Shown: positions 1 to 8,740, counted from the first letter of the stretch. The stretch is 64,000 nucleotides of DNA from Salinimicrobium sp963739625 (GCA_963739625.1 CAVUAU010000009.1:186001-250000); one strand, 5' to 3'. Numbers and translations are program-made. Notes: generated by a model from the letters alone, not told the origin.

Positions 1-419
1 TTCCAAAAGGATTTCTTCGCTTTTCCCGTTTTACCCCAACCCTAAAGGGAGACGGAAAAAGCTGAAGAGGTTTCAGAAGTGGCATTTTTGAGAGATCTTT
101 GATTCTGCGGTTATCCGCGAGATCTGCGGGAATGATTGTGAAAATTCCAATCTTCAAGCACCAAATTCCAAAAGGATTTCGGGTTAAATATTTAAAATTC
201 ACAATTCTTTGCGGTCTTAGCGGAAGCTTTGCGGCCTTGGCGTGAAACTTTTTAAACCCAAGGAGGAATCTCTTCCGAAATCCAGTAGAACTACAGGAAG
301 TTCGCTTTTCCCGTTTTACCCCGGCCCCAAATGGAGACGGGAAAAGAGCTGAGGTGTCAAAAATATTTTTTCAGCAGTCTTTATTCTCTTCTTTCTTCAC
401 TTTTTTCCGATCCCGGGAT
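1..419. repeat. Composite intergenic repeat, copy A
   Basis: Non-coding stretch made of modules that recur at 760-1372. The modules are an imperfect hairpin (TTTTCCGTTTTACCCC paired with GGGAGACGGAAAA, seen at about 21-58 and 302-345), an AAGTGGCATTTTTGAG element near 78-92, a TCTGCGGTTATCCGCG block near 104-121, an ATTCCAAAnTTCAAGC block near 144-178, and a TTTGCGGTCTTAGCGG block near 207-246. No plausible reading frame covers it. It precedes the gene at 443. Similar degenerate TTTGCGG and ATTCCAAA blocks are, from general knowledge, common between genes in Bacteroidota. The function is unknown. Confidence 0.75.
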
Positions 420-442
420 TATTTATCTTCCGAAATAAAAAC

Positions 443-742
443 ATGATCTCAAGACACTGGTCCGGCCGTATAAAACCTGAAGAATCTAACAACTATATCA
501 ATTATCTTAAAACCCAAATCATTCCGAAGCTGAGAAAAATGAAGGGCTTTCGCGGAGCAAGCATCCAAAAAAGAGAATTGGAGCATGCCTTTGATTTTCT
601 CTTTATTTCCAACTGGGATTCCCTTGAAGATATTGAACAGTTTGCAGGTAAGGAAATAGGTGTTGCAGTAGTTTCTGAAACCGCGCAAAACATGATGACC
701 GATTTCGACAAGGAGGTTCGGCATTATGAGGTGATAAATTAA
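443..742 (+). CDS. Antibiotic biosynthesis monooxygenase (ABM)-fold protein
   Basis: Predicted 99-residue cytosolic protein with no signal peptide. The opening MISRHWSGRIKPEE, the middle KMKGFRGASI and the FLFISNWDSLEDIEQFAG segment follow the ferredoxin-like ABM/dimeric alpha-beta barrel pattern, in which small dimers act as monooxygenases, heme-degrading enzymes or stress proteins. The substrate cannot be inferred. The gene stands alone, convergent with the ccoI-type gene, and is flanked on both sides by copies of the same composite repeat. ATG at 443 is the only sensible start. No clear TAnnTTTG box was found upstream. The family assignment is moderately sure, the function is not. Confidence 0.7.
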   Translation: MISRHWSGRIKPEESNNYINYLKTQIIPKLRKMKGFRGASIQKRELEHAFDFLFISNWDSLEDIEQFAGKEIGVAVVSETAQNMMTDFDKEVRHYEVIN

Positions 743-759
743 AATTCCAAATTTCAAGC

Positions 760-1165
760 ACCAAATACCAGTAAGACTTGATCTCTTTTTCCGTTTTCCC
801 CCGACCTCCTAAAGCCCGCCTGCGGCCGGCAGGGGAAACGGAAAAAGCTGAAGAGATTTCAGAAGTGGCATTTTTGAGAGATCTTTGATTCTGCGGTTAT
901 CCGCGAGATCTGCGGGAATGATTTGGAAATTCCAAATTCCAAGCACCAAAATCCAAAAGGATTTCGGGTTCAATATTTAAAATTCACAATTCTTTGCGGT
1001 CTTAGCGGAAGCTTTGCGGCCTTCGCGTGAAACTTTTTAAACCCAAGGAGGAATCTCTTCCGAAATCCGGTAGAACTACAGGAAGTTCGCTTTTTCCGTT
1101 TTACCCCAACCCTAAAGGGAGACGGAAAAAGTGCTGAGGTTTCAAAAATGGTATTTTTGAGAGGT
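760..1165. repeat. Composite intergenic repeat, copy B
   Basis: Direct-repeat partner of 1-419. From about 783 to 1135 it follows copy A almost base for base over the GCATTTTTGAGAGATC, TTATCCGCGAGATC, TTTGCGGTCTTAGCGG and GGAGGAATCTCTTCCG blocks. The first hairpin differs by carrying an inserted CCTGCGGCCGGCAGG palindrome (about 816-836). It ends in a near-perfect TCAAAAATG/TATTTTTGA palindrome at 1142-1160. Copies A and B bracket the ABM gene. No coding potential was seen. Confidence 0.75.
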
Positions 1166-1194
1166 TTTGGGTTCTGCGGTTATCGCGAGATTTG

Positions 1195-1372
1195 AGGAAA
1201 ATGAAAAAGAAATTTCAATTCTGAAGCCCCAAATTCCAAGGCGATTAAATTCATTTCCGGTTTTACCCCGGCCCTAAAGCCCGCCTGCGGCCGGCAGGGG
1301 AGACGGAAAAGTGCTGAGGTCTCAAAAATGGCATTTTCAGCTGTCTTTTTTCTCTCCTCTTTCTTCTTTTTT
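1195..1372. repeat. Composite intergenic repeat, partial copy C, abutting ccoI
   Basis: Shortened third copy. It holds an ATTCCAAGGCG remnant, the TTTCCGGTTTTACCCC hairpin with the inserted CCTGCGGCCGGCAGG palindrome (about 1278-1294), and the TCAAAAATG/GCATTTTCA element at 1322-1339. Its tail (CAGCTGTCTTTTTTCTC) matches the tail of copy A near 373-390. It ends directly at the stop codon of the copper ATPase gene, so any terminator for that gene would have to be made from repeat sequence. Confidence 0.7.
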
Positions 1373-3742
1373 CTACTTGATCCTTCTTCCAATAATATTG
1401 GTGCAAACAGTGGTGAAAACGATAATACTAATGGAACTCAACGGCATCAGGATCGCAGCGATGATTGGCGACAGCTGCCCTGTAACCGCGAAATAAAGGC
1501 CCACAAGGTTGTAAAGAAATGACAATAACATACTTATTTTTATCACCTTCATCCCCGATTTTGAAGCCTTGATGAACTTCAGCAGATCTCCAAACCTGGA
1601 GGCGTCAAGAATGGCATCACAGGCAGGTGAGAACACATTGACATTTTCAGAAATTGCAATTCCCACCTCGCTTTGCGCCAGGGCGCCCGCATCGTTGAGT
1701 CCGTCGCCCAGCATCATGGTCTTTTTACCCTGCTGCTGTAGCGACTTTATATAATTGAGCTTGTCCTCGGGCTTCTGGTTGAAAAGCATTTTAGTACCAT
1801 CCGGAAGCAGCTCCTGCAGCCGCTTCTTCTCTCCCGCGTTATCTCCCGAAAGAATCGAAAGTTGATACTCGGGGGCAAGTTCAGAAAACAGTTCTTCGGC
1901 ACCGGCTCTGTACTCGTTGTAAAAAATATAGCGCCCTTTGTAAGTGTTGTCTGTACTTATGTGCACCGACGTATTCAGTGAAGCAGGAAGGGCAGTGCCC
2001 ACAAATTCTGCAGACCCTACTTTGATCGCGCGCTGCTGGTGCACAGCTTCCATGCCTTTGCCGGTGATCTCCCGGAATTCTTCGGGCGGGGTGATGTCAT
2101 ATTCGGCCAAAAGTTCATACAGGCTGCGGCTTAGCGGGTGGTTCGAGTTGCGCAGCGTATTCTTTAGGAGCGCTTCTTCTTCCGAAGAAAGTTCAATTCC
2201 TTCATAGCTAATGCTATTTTTTTTGTTGGAGGTGATGGTGCCGGTTTTGTCGAATATGATGCTGTCAATCTTCGAAAGTTGCTCGATCACTGCGGAATTC
2301 TTCAGGTAGAATTTCTTATTTCCGAAGATGCGCAGCAGGTTGCCCAGTGTAAAAGGCGTAGACATAGCCAAAGCACAGGGGCAGGCGATGATCAAAACCG
2401 CCGTAAAAACATTGATAGCAGTCCTAATGTCATAAAAGGCCCAAAAAGCGGTCGCCGAAAAGGCGATAAGCAGGAGTACAACCGTAAAATACTGGCTAAT
2501 GTTGTTAATCAAGGAACTGAAGGAATCTTCTTTTTTCTTCTGAAAAATGTCATTGCTCCAGAGTTTTGTAAGGTAGCTTTGGGAAACAGATTTCAAGGCT
2601 TCTATCTCTATCACCCCGGAAATTTGCCTGCCGCCGGCATAGACCTTATCTCCCGAAATTTTCTCCACAGCCTCGGCTTCTCCGGTGACAAAACTGTAGT
2701 CGATGCGGGCATTTCCGTTGATAAGGATGCTATCCACGGGGATAAGTTCTTCATTCCTGATGAGGATACGGTCGCCTTTTTCGATTTCGTGAACGTGTAC
2801 ACTTTCCTCTTTGCCTTCAGAAGAAATTCGGGTGATGCCTATTGGAAAATAAGATTTATAGTCCCTCTCAAAAGAGAGAAAATTATAGGTCTTTTGCTGA
2901 AAGAATTTTCCAAGGGTAAGAAAGAAAACCAGGCCGGTGAGACTATCGAAGAAGCCGGGGCCCCAGTCAAAAATGATATCCAGGGTGCTTCTCACAAAAA
3001 GTACCAGCATTCCCAGTGCCAGTGGCACATCAATATTCAGAATTCCCGCGCGTAAACCTTTAAAAGCTGAAACGAAGTAATCGCGACCTGCATAGAAGAG
3101 CACCGGTAGCGAAAAGGCGAACATCAGCCATCGAAAAAGGCCTTTATACTGGTCGAGCCAGAATTCATTCACCTCAAAATATTCGGGAAAGGAAAGGAAC
3201 ATCACATTCCCAAAGGCAAATCCTGCGACGCCCAGTTTGTAGATGATGGTCCTGTTGATCTTCTTTTTTCCCGTTTCGCTATCGTCCAGGCTAATGTAGG
3301 GTTCATACCCAATACTGCTCAAAAAGAGCACGAGCTCCTTTAGGGACAACTTTTCAGAATTATAGGTGATCCTAATGCTTTTCTTTGGGAAATCTACCTG
3401 GGAAGAAGTCACCTCGGGCCTAATTTTGTTGAGGTTCTCAAGGATCCAAATACAGGAACTACAGTGAATATGCGGAATGTACAGGGAAATGACCTGCGTT
3501 TGACCATCACTGAATTCCAGGAGTTTTTCGGCAATCTTTTCATTGCTCAAAAAGTCATACTTGCCTTCGAATTTAGACGGTGCAGCCCCCGGCGCAGCAT
3601 CCAGATCATAATAGGAAGCCAGGCCATTCTCTGAAAAAATCTCGTAAACGGTTTTGCACCCATTGCAGCAAAAAGACTTGTCGTCAAAAGTGACACATGT
3701 CTTTATCGCGTCACCACAATGGTAACAGGATAGTTCCTCCAT
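1373..3742 (-). CDS. ccoI: Copper-translocating P1B-type ATPase, CcoI/FixI type
   Basis: About 789-residue inner-membrane ATPase. In cbb3 oxidase maturation this family exports copper for the oxidase's CuB centre. The N-terminus has a Cys-rich metal-binding segment (CYHCG, then FCCNGC), followed by an HMA-like domain with CSSC, then transmembrane helices, the CPC ion-site motif in IACPCALAMSTP, the phosphorylation motif DKTGTIT, an HP motif and GDGLNDAG. The TGE loop reads TGEAEAV. I chose ATG 3742 (MEELSCYHCG) over ATG 3769 because 3769 lies on the predicted -7 box at 3767-3774. No ccoS or ccoNOP genes follow; the stop codon abuts repeats. A general copper exporter of the same family is the alternative. 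Confidence 0.85.
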   Translation of the reverse strand: MEELSCYHCGDAIKTCVTFDDKSFCCNGCKTVYEIFSENGLASYYDLDAAPGAAPSKFEGKYDFLSNEKIAEKLLEFSDGQTQVISLYIPHIHCSSCIWILENLNKIRPEVTSSQVDFPKKSIRITYNSEKLSLKELVLFLSSIGYEPYISLDDSETGKKKINRTIIYKLGVAGFAFGNVMFLSFPEYFEVNEFWLDQYKGLFRWLMFAFSLPVLFYAGRDYFVSAFKGLRAGILNIDVPLALGMLVLFVRSTLDIIFDWGPGFFDSLTGLVFFLTLGKFFQQKTYNFLSFERDYKSYFPIGITRISSEGKEESVHVHEIEKGDRILIRNEELIPVDSILINGNARIDYSFVTGEAEAVEKISGDKVYAGGRQISGVIEIEALKSVSQSYLTKLWSNDIFQKKKEDSFSSLINNISQYFTVVLLLIAFSATAFWAFYDIRTAINVFTAVLIIACPCALAMSTPFTLGNLLRIFGNKKFYLKNSAVIEQLSKIDSIIFDKTGTITSNKKNSISYEGIELSSEEEALLKNTLRNSNHPLSRSLYELLAEYDITPPEEFREITGKGMEAVHQQRAIKVGSAEFVGTALPASLNTSVHISTDNTYKGRYIFYNEYRAGAEELFSELAPEYQLSILSGDNAGEKKRLQELLPDGTKMLFNQKPEDKLNYIKSLQQQGKKTMMLGDGLNDAGALAQSEVGIAISENVNVFSPACDAILDASRFGDLLKFIKASKSGMKVIKISMLLSFLYNLVGLYFAVTGQLSPIIAAILMPLSSISIIVFTTVCTNIIGRRIK

Positions 3743-3766
3743 AAAAATAATTGCTCGTTCGTTCTG

Positions 3767-3809
3767 CAAAGATTGATAATGAAGGTTTTATAAAATATGA
3801 TCTTGATCA
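3767..3809 (-). promoter_or_regulatory. Crp/Fnr-type box and promoter for ccoI
   Basis: On the minus strand a perfect TGATCTTGATCA (TGAT-N4-ATCA) lies at 3798-3809 and a -7 box AATCTTTG at 3767-3774, about 25 nt before ATG 3742. The palindrome centre is 36.5 nt upstream of the last G of the -7 box. That puts it near -42 to -44 from the expected start of transcription, the class II activator position. Two other promoters in this cluster have identical spacing. Confidence 0.7.
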
Positions 3810-3838
3810 GTCTTTGGTCTAAAGCTGTGTTGGAATGG

Positions 3839-4060
3839 TTATTCCCTGCCAATAGGGTGATCTTCATACCAGTCGTCAAAAGTTTTCTTTGTAGAATAAT
3901 CGTTGGTGAGGACCTTATACACAGTTAACAGCCACCAGGCCTGTCCGGCGAGTACGGTGTAGAAGACAGCATCAAACGAGAAATCGTAAAAGACCATTAC
4001 TGCAACTGCTACGAGTAGGATTGTGGTGATACCAACGTAAAATGTTACTGAAAATCTCAT
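3839..4060 (-). CDS. Small two-helix membrane protein, unknown function
   Basis: 73-residue protein with two predicted membrane helices (about residues 5-27 and 30-48) and a short polar tail (DDWYEDHPIGRE). I do not recognise a named family. It lies 61 nt downstream of the heme-copper-oxidase-like gene on the same strand and upstream of the ccoI promoter, so it probably shares the former gene's transcript. The context suggests a role in respiration or NO handling, but nothing in the sequence fixes it. Confidence 0.6.
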   Translation of the reverse strand: MRFSVTFYVGITTILLVAVAVMVFYDFSFDAVFYTVLAGQAWWLLTVYKVLTNDYSTKKTFDDWYEDHPIGRE

Positions 4061-4121
4061 ATTCTTAAGATACTTAATGTAGAGCTTGAATAGAGTTAAC
4101 AGTTTTCTAATTCGAAAAGAT

Positions 4122-5336
4122 TTAGTATTCCGCTTTTTTTGTTAAGAGATTTTTAACCAGAAAAACAATAATAGAAATGGCAAAGAAGCTGCTTGCTGCA
4201 GCCAACAGTTTAAACAGGTCTGTGAAGAACGGGATCTCCAACCAGGCTGCTGTGCCTTTAAAGAAGATAAGAGCTTCGGTAATACAAAAAGCTCCAAAGT
4301 ACACCCAAAAGACGGGTCGGGAGATCCTGTAAAGTCCTGCAGCTTCCAAAAAGACAAAAAGGCTGATGCTTACCACTCCCAGGAAAGTCCAGTGCAAATA
4401 GCCAATGACAAGATCGGGGTAGTTGAAAGCCAGATTTGCGAAAAAGGGGATGCCAGAGAGCAGCTGCATGAGGAGCTTTCCGCAAAGCAGGATAGCGACG
4501 ATCTTCAAGAGGAGCTGCTGAAAAGGTGTAAACGGCAGGCGTTCCTCTTTCCACAGCGGCTTCAGCAGAAGATAAAATTTTCCGAAGGCAAAGAGCTGCA
4601 GCACTGCGCCCAGGCCTGCCAGTACATAAAAGATCCAGTGCGGTTCCACCCACAGGACCGAAAGGAAAAAGCTGAGGATCACAGCCGCATTCAACAATCT
4701 AAAAAAGCTTTGAAAATGCCTTTTTTCAGGAATTAGATTTCTTTGCTCCAGAAGGTAAAAGAGAATTCCGCAGAGGGCAAAGATAAACCAGGCATTGTAC
4801 TGGAAATGCAGGTAAAAATAGATCGACATCTTGTACCAGATGGAGGTTTTGCCCAGTGTTGCCATCACCCCGCCCACAGCCCATGGACCAATACTGGAGA
4901 TCACCAGGTACCACAGGGAAGCTTTAATACACTTGAATGAGAACCGGTCGCGATATTTCTGTGGAGTTCTTTTCAACACGAACCAGGCCATGAGATAGGA
5001 TGCGAAAAGAAAGAGCGTTGAAAAAGTAATAGAGAACATCGCGTAGCCTGTAAAAGGAAAGGTAAAGAGCATGCCCAACAGTGTAATTTGGGTAAACCAA
5101 AAGATCCTTTTATAGGTTGCAGCATAATTTTCTTCGGAAAGGAACATTTTATAGATGAGCGTAGTAAGGCTTATATACACCCAGCCCAAAAGGGCAATAT
5201 GTGAGTGCCCGTGCACCACGAATCTAAAGTTAGCCGGAATGGGAACTACAAAAAACAGCCTGAGGAACAGGCCCAACAGCGCCACCAGTAGAAAATAAAA
5301 CAGGGCGATATTGGTGTGACTTCTTAAATTGATCAT
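4122..5336 (-). CDS. Heme-copper oxidase subunit I-like polytopic membrane protein
   Basis: 404 residues, almost entirely hydrophobic, with roughly 11-12 predicted helices. The first loop carries VVHGHSHIALLGWVY, reminiscent of the HAHTALFGVYG helix of NO reductases and of heme-ligand helices in subunit I proteins. Further histidines occur in YFYLHFQYNAW and YLHWTFLGVV. It is only about half the length of NorB and lacks most of the usual catalytic set, so it may bind heme or copper or serve an accessory (NnrS-like) role without being an oxidase. It lies directly downstream of norB but after a strong terminator, and no clear promoter of its own was seen. The family call is tentative. Confidence 0.55.
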   Translation of the reverse strand: MINLRSHTNIALFYFLLVALLGLFLRLFFVVPIPANFRFVVHGHSHIALLGWVYISLTTLIYKMFLSEENYAATYKRIFWFTQITLLGMLFTFPFTGYAMFSITFSTLFLFASYLMAWFVLKRTPQKYRDRFSFKCIKASLWYLVISSIGPWAVGGVMATLGKTSIWYKMSIYFYLHFQYNAWFIFALCGILFYLLEQRNLIPEKRHFQSFFRLLNAAVILSFFLSVLWVEPHWIFYVLAGLGAVLQLFAFGKFYLLLKPLWKEERLPFTPFQQLLLKIVAILLCGKLLMQLLSGIPFFANLAFNYPDLVIGYLHWTFLGVVSISLFVFLEAAGLYRISRPVFWVYFGAFCITEALIFFKGTAAWLEIPFFTDLFKLLAAASSFFAISIIVFLVKNLLTKKAEY

Positions 5337-5393
5337 GTGCTAAAAATATGAATTTTAGAAGAGCTTTAGAGGGAAGGGATATTACTTGAAATA

Positions 5394-5430
5394 AAAAGCT
5401 GCCCAAAAATGACATTTCCGGGCAGCTTTT
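5394..5430 (-). terminator. Intrinsic terminator after norB
   Basis: Perfect 11-bp stem AAAAGCTGCCC (5394-5404) with GGGCAGCTTTT (5420-5430). Read on the minus strand it ends in a T-run, 20 nt past the norB stop codon. The loop contains an AAAATGACATTT element like the dispersed palindrome noted elsewhere. Confidence 0.85.
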
Positions 5431-5449
5431 ACATCAGGTATTTCAAGTT

Positions 5450-7738
5450 TTATTCAACTTCTTCAAGGACTTTTTCCTCTTCGGGAATATCTTCCTCTGT
5501 AGCAGATAACTTCTTTTTACTGTCTAAAGTAAATACAAACCATACAAAAGAAACCAGGCCTATGGCGAAGATTGTATCTCCAATTACCCTAAGCCAGCGC
5601 AGGGTATCCATTCCCGGCTGCTGCATGAATTCGGCTGAACGTGCATACCACATACCTTCGTTCACACTGGCGATGGTTTGCAGCAGGCCAATTGGAAGTA
5701 CACTTAGCACTACCATGAGTAGCAGCCCAATATTGATGGACCAGAAGGAGAACTTCAGCAGTTTTTCATTCCATACCTGTACGCGATACATACTTCTAAG
5801 TACGAACATCATCAAGCCTATTCCCAACATTCCGTAGACGCCAAAGAGAGCGGTATGGGCATGAACGGCAGTGGTGTTAAGGCCTTGCATATAATAAAGA
5901 GCGATAGGAGGGTTGATCACGAAACCAAAGATCCCGGCTCCAAGGAAGTTCCAAAAAGCAACCGCCACCAGGCAGTAAATAGGCCATTTGTAGTCCCTTA
6001 TCCATTTAGTCGCTTTACTCATCCTGTAGTTCTCATAGGCTTCAAACCCTATGAGTACAAGCGGAACAACTTCCAGCGCGCTAAAGGTGGCGCCAAGGGC
6101 CATCACAGCTGTAGGGGTTCCACTAAAATAGAGGTGGTGGAAAGTTCCTAAAATTCCTCCTGAAAGGAATATCACCGTAGCCAGAAGTACGCTCAAAGTG
6201 GCTGTTTTTGTTCGCAGCAGTCCCAGTCTTACGAAAAGGAAAGCTCCAACCACGGTGGCAAACACTTCAAAGAAGCCTTCAACCCAAAGGTGGACTACCC
6301 ACCAGCGCCAGTATTCGGCAATAGCAAGGTTGGTTTGTCTTCCCCACATAAGTCCCGCGGCGTAGAAGAGCGCGATAGCTGCGGAAGAAACCAGGAACAT
6401 AAGCAACAGGTTCCTTTCTGAAGTTTTCTTTTTGAGCACGGGAATTAGCGGTCTTACCATTAGCGCAAGCCATAGGAAAAGCCCTACCAGCAGGAAGATC
6501 TGCCAGAAACGACCAAGGTCAACATATTCATAACCCTGATGTCCAAACCAGAAGTTCTCTGAAAGACCAAGTTTTTGCATGACACCCATCCATTGACCGG
6601 CCATAGAACCCGCTACGATAATAAGTAAACAAATAAAGAGGAAGTTCACGCCCAGGGTCTGGAATTTTGGATCCCTTCCCGAAACGGCCGGGGCAATGTA
6701 CAATCCTGTTGCCAGCCATGCGGTGGCGATCCATAAGATCCCCAGCTGCACGTGCCAGGTTCTGGTAATAGAGTAGGGCATGATCTTCGCGAGATCAAAA
6801 CCATAGAAGGCATCTCCTTCTACCCCGTAATGCGCGGTGATCACTCCAAAAGTTACCTGCACTAATATAAGCAGGCTCACCACCCACAAATATTTTTTCA
6901 CAGCCCTCATTGAAGGAGTAATGATCTGGCTCATCAACGGGTCTTTCACCGGTAGATCGAGCTCCTCATCATGCTTCATTTTCGCATGGTAGAATACCAT
7001 GATCCCAACTCCAAAGATCAACAGGACAATACTAAACCCTGTCCAGATGAGCAGGTCGCCTGTTGGTTTGTTGCCCACCAGTTCTTCGGGAGGCCAGTTG
7101 TGGGTATAGGTAACATCACTTCCAGGTCTCTCGGTTACTGTGGCCCAGGTGGCCCAGAAAAAGAAGCTGCTCATTTGACGCATTCGATCTTCATCTTTTA
7201 CCGCGTTCTTTGGAATGGCGTAGTAGGCTCTTAGTTCGTCCAGACTTGCATCATTCATGAACAGCCCTTTGTAGTATTCATGGAGATTTTCGGCGGCACG
7301 TGCGCGAAGAGGGCTTATGGTGATGGTGTTGGCGGCCTCATCATAAGTGTTTTTTCTTAGCTCCTCCTGCAGGCGCCTTTCCAGGAGGGCCTGTTTTTCA
7401 CTTCCAATTTCATCATAGCCGGCGGAATAATCCTGGTTTGCCCAATGGTTGAGCATGAACATAGATTCCCTGTGAAGCCAGTCTGCAGTCCAGTCGGGAG
7501 CGGTATAGGCTCCGTGGCCCCAGATGGATCCCACCTCCTGGCCACCTATACTTTGCCATACATTTTGTCCGTCGAGAATATCCTGGCCTTTGAAGACCAC
7601 TTCACCTTCTGTAGTGACTACCTTCATTGGCCGCGGCGGCGCTTTCTGATAGATCTCATATCCATAGTAGCCAAGAACGGCAAATGAAACCGTGACCACC
7701 GTCAAAAAGGCGATCCATAATTTTCTTTCTTTTGTCAT
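5450..7738 (-). CDS. norB: Quinol-dependent nitric oxide reductase (qNOR, single subunit)
   Basis: Reduces two NO to N2O with quinol electrons in the inner membrane. About 762 residues from ATG 7738 (MTKERKLWIAF); ATG 7762 is possible but less typical. An N-terminal helix is followed by a large periplasmic domain (about residues 40-220, fused as in qNOR/NorZ) and then a 12-helix catalytic core. Heme/iron ligand helices are visible as HVQLGILWIATAW, HLWVEGFFEVFATV (with the Glu typical of NORs), HHLYFSGTP and HAHTALFGVYG. No CxxCH heme-c site is present, which fits a quinol rather than cytochrome donor. It follows the RIC gene by about 84 nt and is probably co-transcribed from the promoter at 8591-8636. 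Confidence 0.95.
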   Translation of the reverse strand: MTKERKLWIAFLTVVTVSFAVLGYYGYEIYQKAPPRPMKVVTTEGEVVFKGQDILDGQNVWQSIGGQEVGSIWGHGAYTAPDWTADWLHRESMFMLNHWANQDYSAGYDEIGSEKQALLERRLQEELRKNTYDEAANTITISPLRARAAENLHEYYKGLFMNDASLDELRAYYAIPKNAVKDEDRMRQMSSFFFWATWATVTERPGSDVTYTHNWPPEELVGNKPTGDLLIWTGFSIVLLIFGVGIMVFYHAKMKHDEELDLPVKDPLMSQIITPSMRAVKKYLWVVSLLILVQVTFGVITAHYGVEGDAFYGFDLAKIMPYSITRTWHVQLGILWIATAWLATGLYIAPAVSGRDPKFQTLGVNFLFICLLIIVAGSMAGQWMGVMQKLGLSENFWFGHQGYEYVDLGRFWQIFLLVGLFLWLALMVRPLIPVLKKKTSERNLLLMFLVSSAAIALFYAAGLMWGRQTNLAIAEYWRWWVVHLWVEGFFEVFATVVGAFLFVRLGLLRTKTATLSVLLATVIFLSGGILGTFHHLYFSGTPTAVMALGATFSALEVVPLVLIGFEAYENYRMSKATKWIRDYKWPIYCLVAVAFWNFLGAGIFGFVINPPIALYYMQGLNTTAVHAHTALFGVYGMLGIGLMMFVLRSMYRVQVWNEKLLKFSFWSINIGLLLMVVLSVLPIGLLQTIASVNEGMWYARSAEFMQQPGMDTLRWLRVIGDTIFAIGLVSFVWFVFTLDSKKKLSATEEDIPEEEKVLEEVE

Positions 7739-7822
7739 TGTTGCAGGTTGTAATAAAGCCATCCAGAAAGGGCATTTTTAAGCACCTGTTCCTGGACGGC
7801 CTTTGTTATAGTTTTTGGGGAT

Positions 7823-8548
7823 CTAGTTCTGGTTTAATTCTTTTTCAAGCTGAAGTGCCTTTGGGAACAGGATGTTGTTCTCAAGATGAACATGCTGGTG
7901 CAGGTCCTGTTCAAATTCATCCAGCTTAGCATAGAAGGCGCGGTAGGTGTTGCATGCGCTTTCGGGTGGAGTATAATTGTTGCTAAGCAATGCTATCTTC
8001 CTCAAGATCTCTCCCGCGTCTTCGTGCTCAACTTCCATCATTTTAATGGGATTGTCAACACTGCCAAAAGGTGCCTGAGGTGCTTCTGAGTTTTCCTTGT
8101 TTGCCTTTACCAGCCTTTTGATGAAAGGGAAGAGGATCAACTCTTCTTTTTTAAGATGCGCACTTAATTCGCCGGCCACTTCGGTGAAAAGTTCTTTGAT
8201 CTCCAAAAGTTCGGTGTAATGGTGCCCGTGAACCTGAGCTACCCTGGCTGCATATTGTAGAAGGAGCGGGATGTTCTCTTCAACATATGAGTGGTGAACG
8301 TTTATAATATGATCTGTAAGGAAATCAAGTTCCCAGCTGTTGTAATTGGTAGCGCGGGAAATATTGTTGTCCACATTCAACAGGTCATTCTTAAGTAGCT
8401 CATAATCTACATTTGCTTTTTGGCAGGCTTTGGCAATGCTTATGCCGCCGCCGCAACAAAAATCAATTCCGTACTTTTTGAAGATGTGGGCCGTTTTGAT
8501 GTTTTCGGTCACCATGTCGGCTACTGTCTTTGATTCAAACTGTTCCAT
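7823..8548 (-). CDS. ric: Iron-sulfur cluster repair di-iron protein (RIC / ScdA / YtfE type)
   Basis: 241-residue cytosolic protein that restores Fe-S clusters damaged by nitric oxide or oxidants. The N-terminal ScdA_N segment has the conserved DFCCGGG turn (about residues 30-36). The C-terminal hemerythrin-like bundle supplies His/Glu ligands in HHSYVEENIP, VHGHHY, HLKKEE, EVEHEDAG and HQHVHLENN. The length agrees with the family. It is the first gene of a probable RIC-norB transcript, which makes biological sense because one removes NO and the other repairs its damage. It is preceded by a Crp/Fnr-type box. Confidence 0.95.
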   Translation of the reverse strand: MEQFESKTVADMVTENIKTAHIFKKYGIDFCCGGGISIAKACQKANVDYELLKNDLLNVDNNISRATNYNSWELDFLTDHIINVHHSYVEENIPLLLQYAARVAQVHGHHYTELLEIKELFTEVAGELSAHLKKEELILFPFIKRLVKANKENSEAPQAPFGSVDNPIKMMEVEHEDAGEILRKIALLSNNYTPPESACNTYRAFYAKLDEFEQDLHQHVHLENNILFPKALQLEKELNQN

Positions 8549-8590
8549 AAGGCTATATTTTTTCGTTATTCTTTTGATGTTTTACAGCTA

Positions 8591-8636
8591 CAAAATTCAT
8601 TTATAAGCCTCAGGTACGTTATGAGTTAAGTCATAA
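8591..8636 (-). promoter_or_regulatory. Crp/Fnr-type box and promoter for RIC-norB
   Basis: An 18-bp perfect palindrome TTATGAGTTAAGTCATAA lies at 8619-8636, with core TGA-N6-TCA. On the minus strand a -7 box GAATTTTG lies at 8591-8598. The box centre is 36.5 nt from the last G of the -7 box, the same as at the ccoI and universal-stress promoters. The -7 box has G instead of T at its first base, as expected for a weak, activator-dependent promoter. Confidence 0.7.
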
Positions 8637-8665
8637 AGGACATTTTTATCCAGTTTAACATGAAA

Positions 8666-8698
8666 AAAGGCGCGGACTTTTTTAGGGTCCGCGCCTTT
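8666..8698 (-). terminator. Intrinsic terminator after the universal stress gene
   Basis: 12-bp perfect stem AAAGGCGCGGAC (8666-8677) with GTCCGCGCCTTT (8687-8698). It is followed on the minus strand by a T-run and insulates the stress gene from the RIC promoter 30 nt further on. Confidence 0.9.
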
Positions 8699-8740
8699 CC
8701 GAATAAAAACAAACTAATATACTACTGGAAACTCAGTGTT

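Noticed and set aside
1..1372. CRISPR array or insertion sequence in the repeat region
   Set aside because: The repeats are long, few and unequal, without regular spacers, and there is no transposase frame or terminal inverted repeat pair.
2279..3055. 258-codon open frame on the plus strand
   Set aside because: It lies wholly antisense to the conserved transmembrane and actuator part of ccoI, is Lys/Gln-rich without family motifs, and is a shadow frame.
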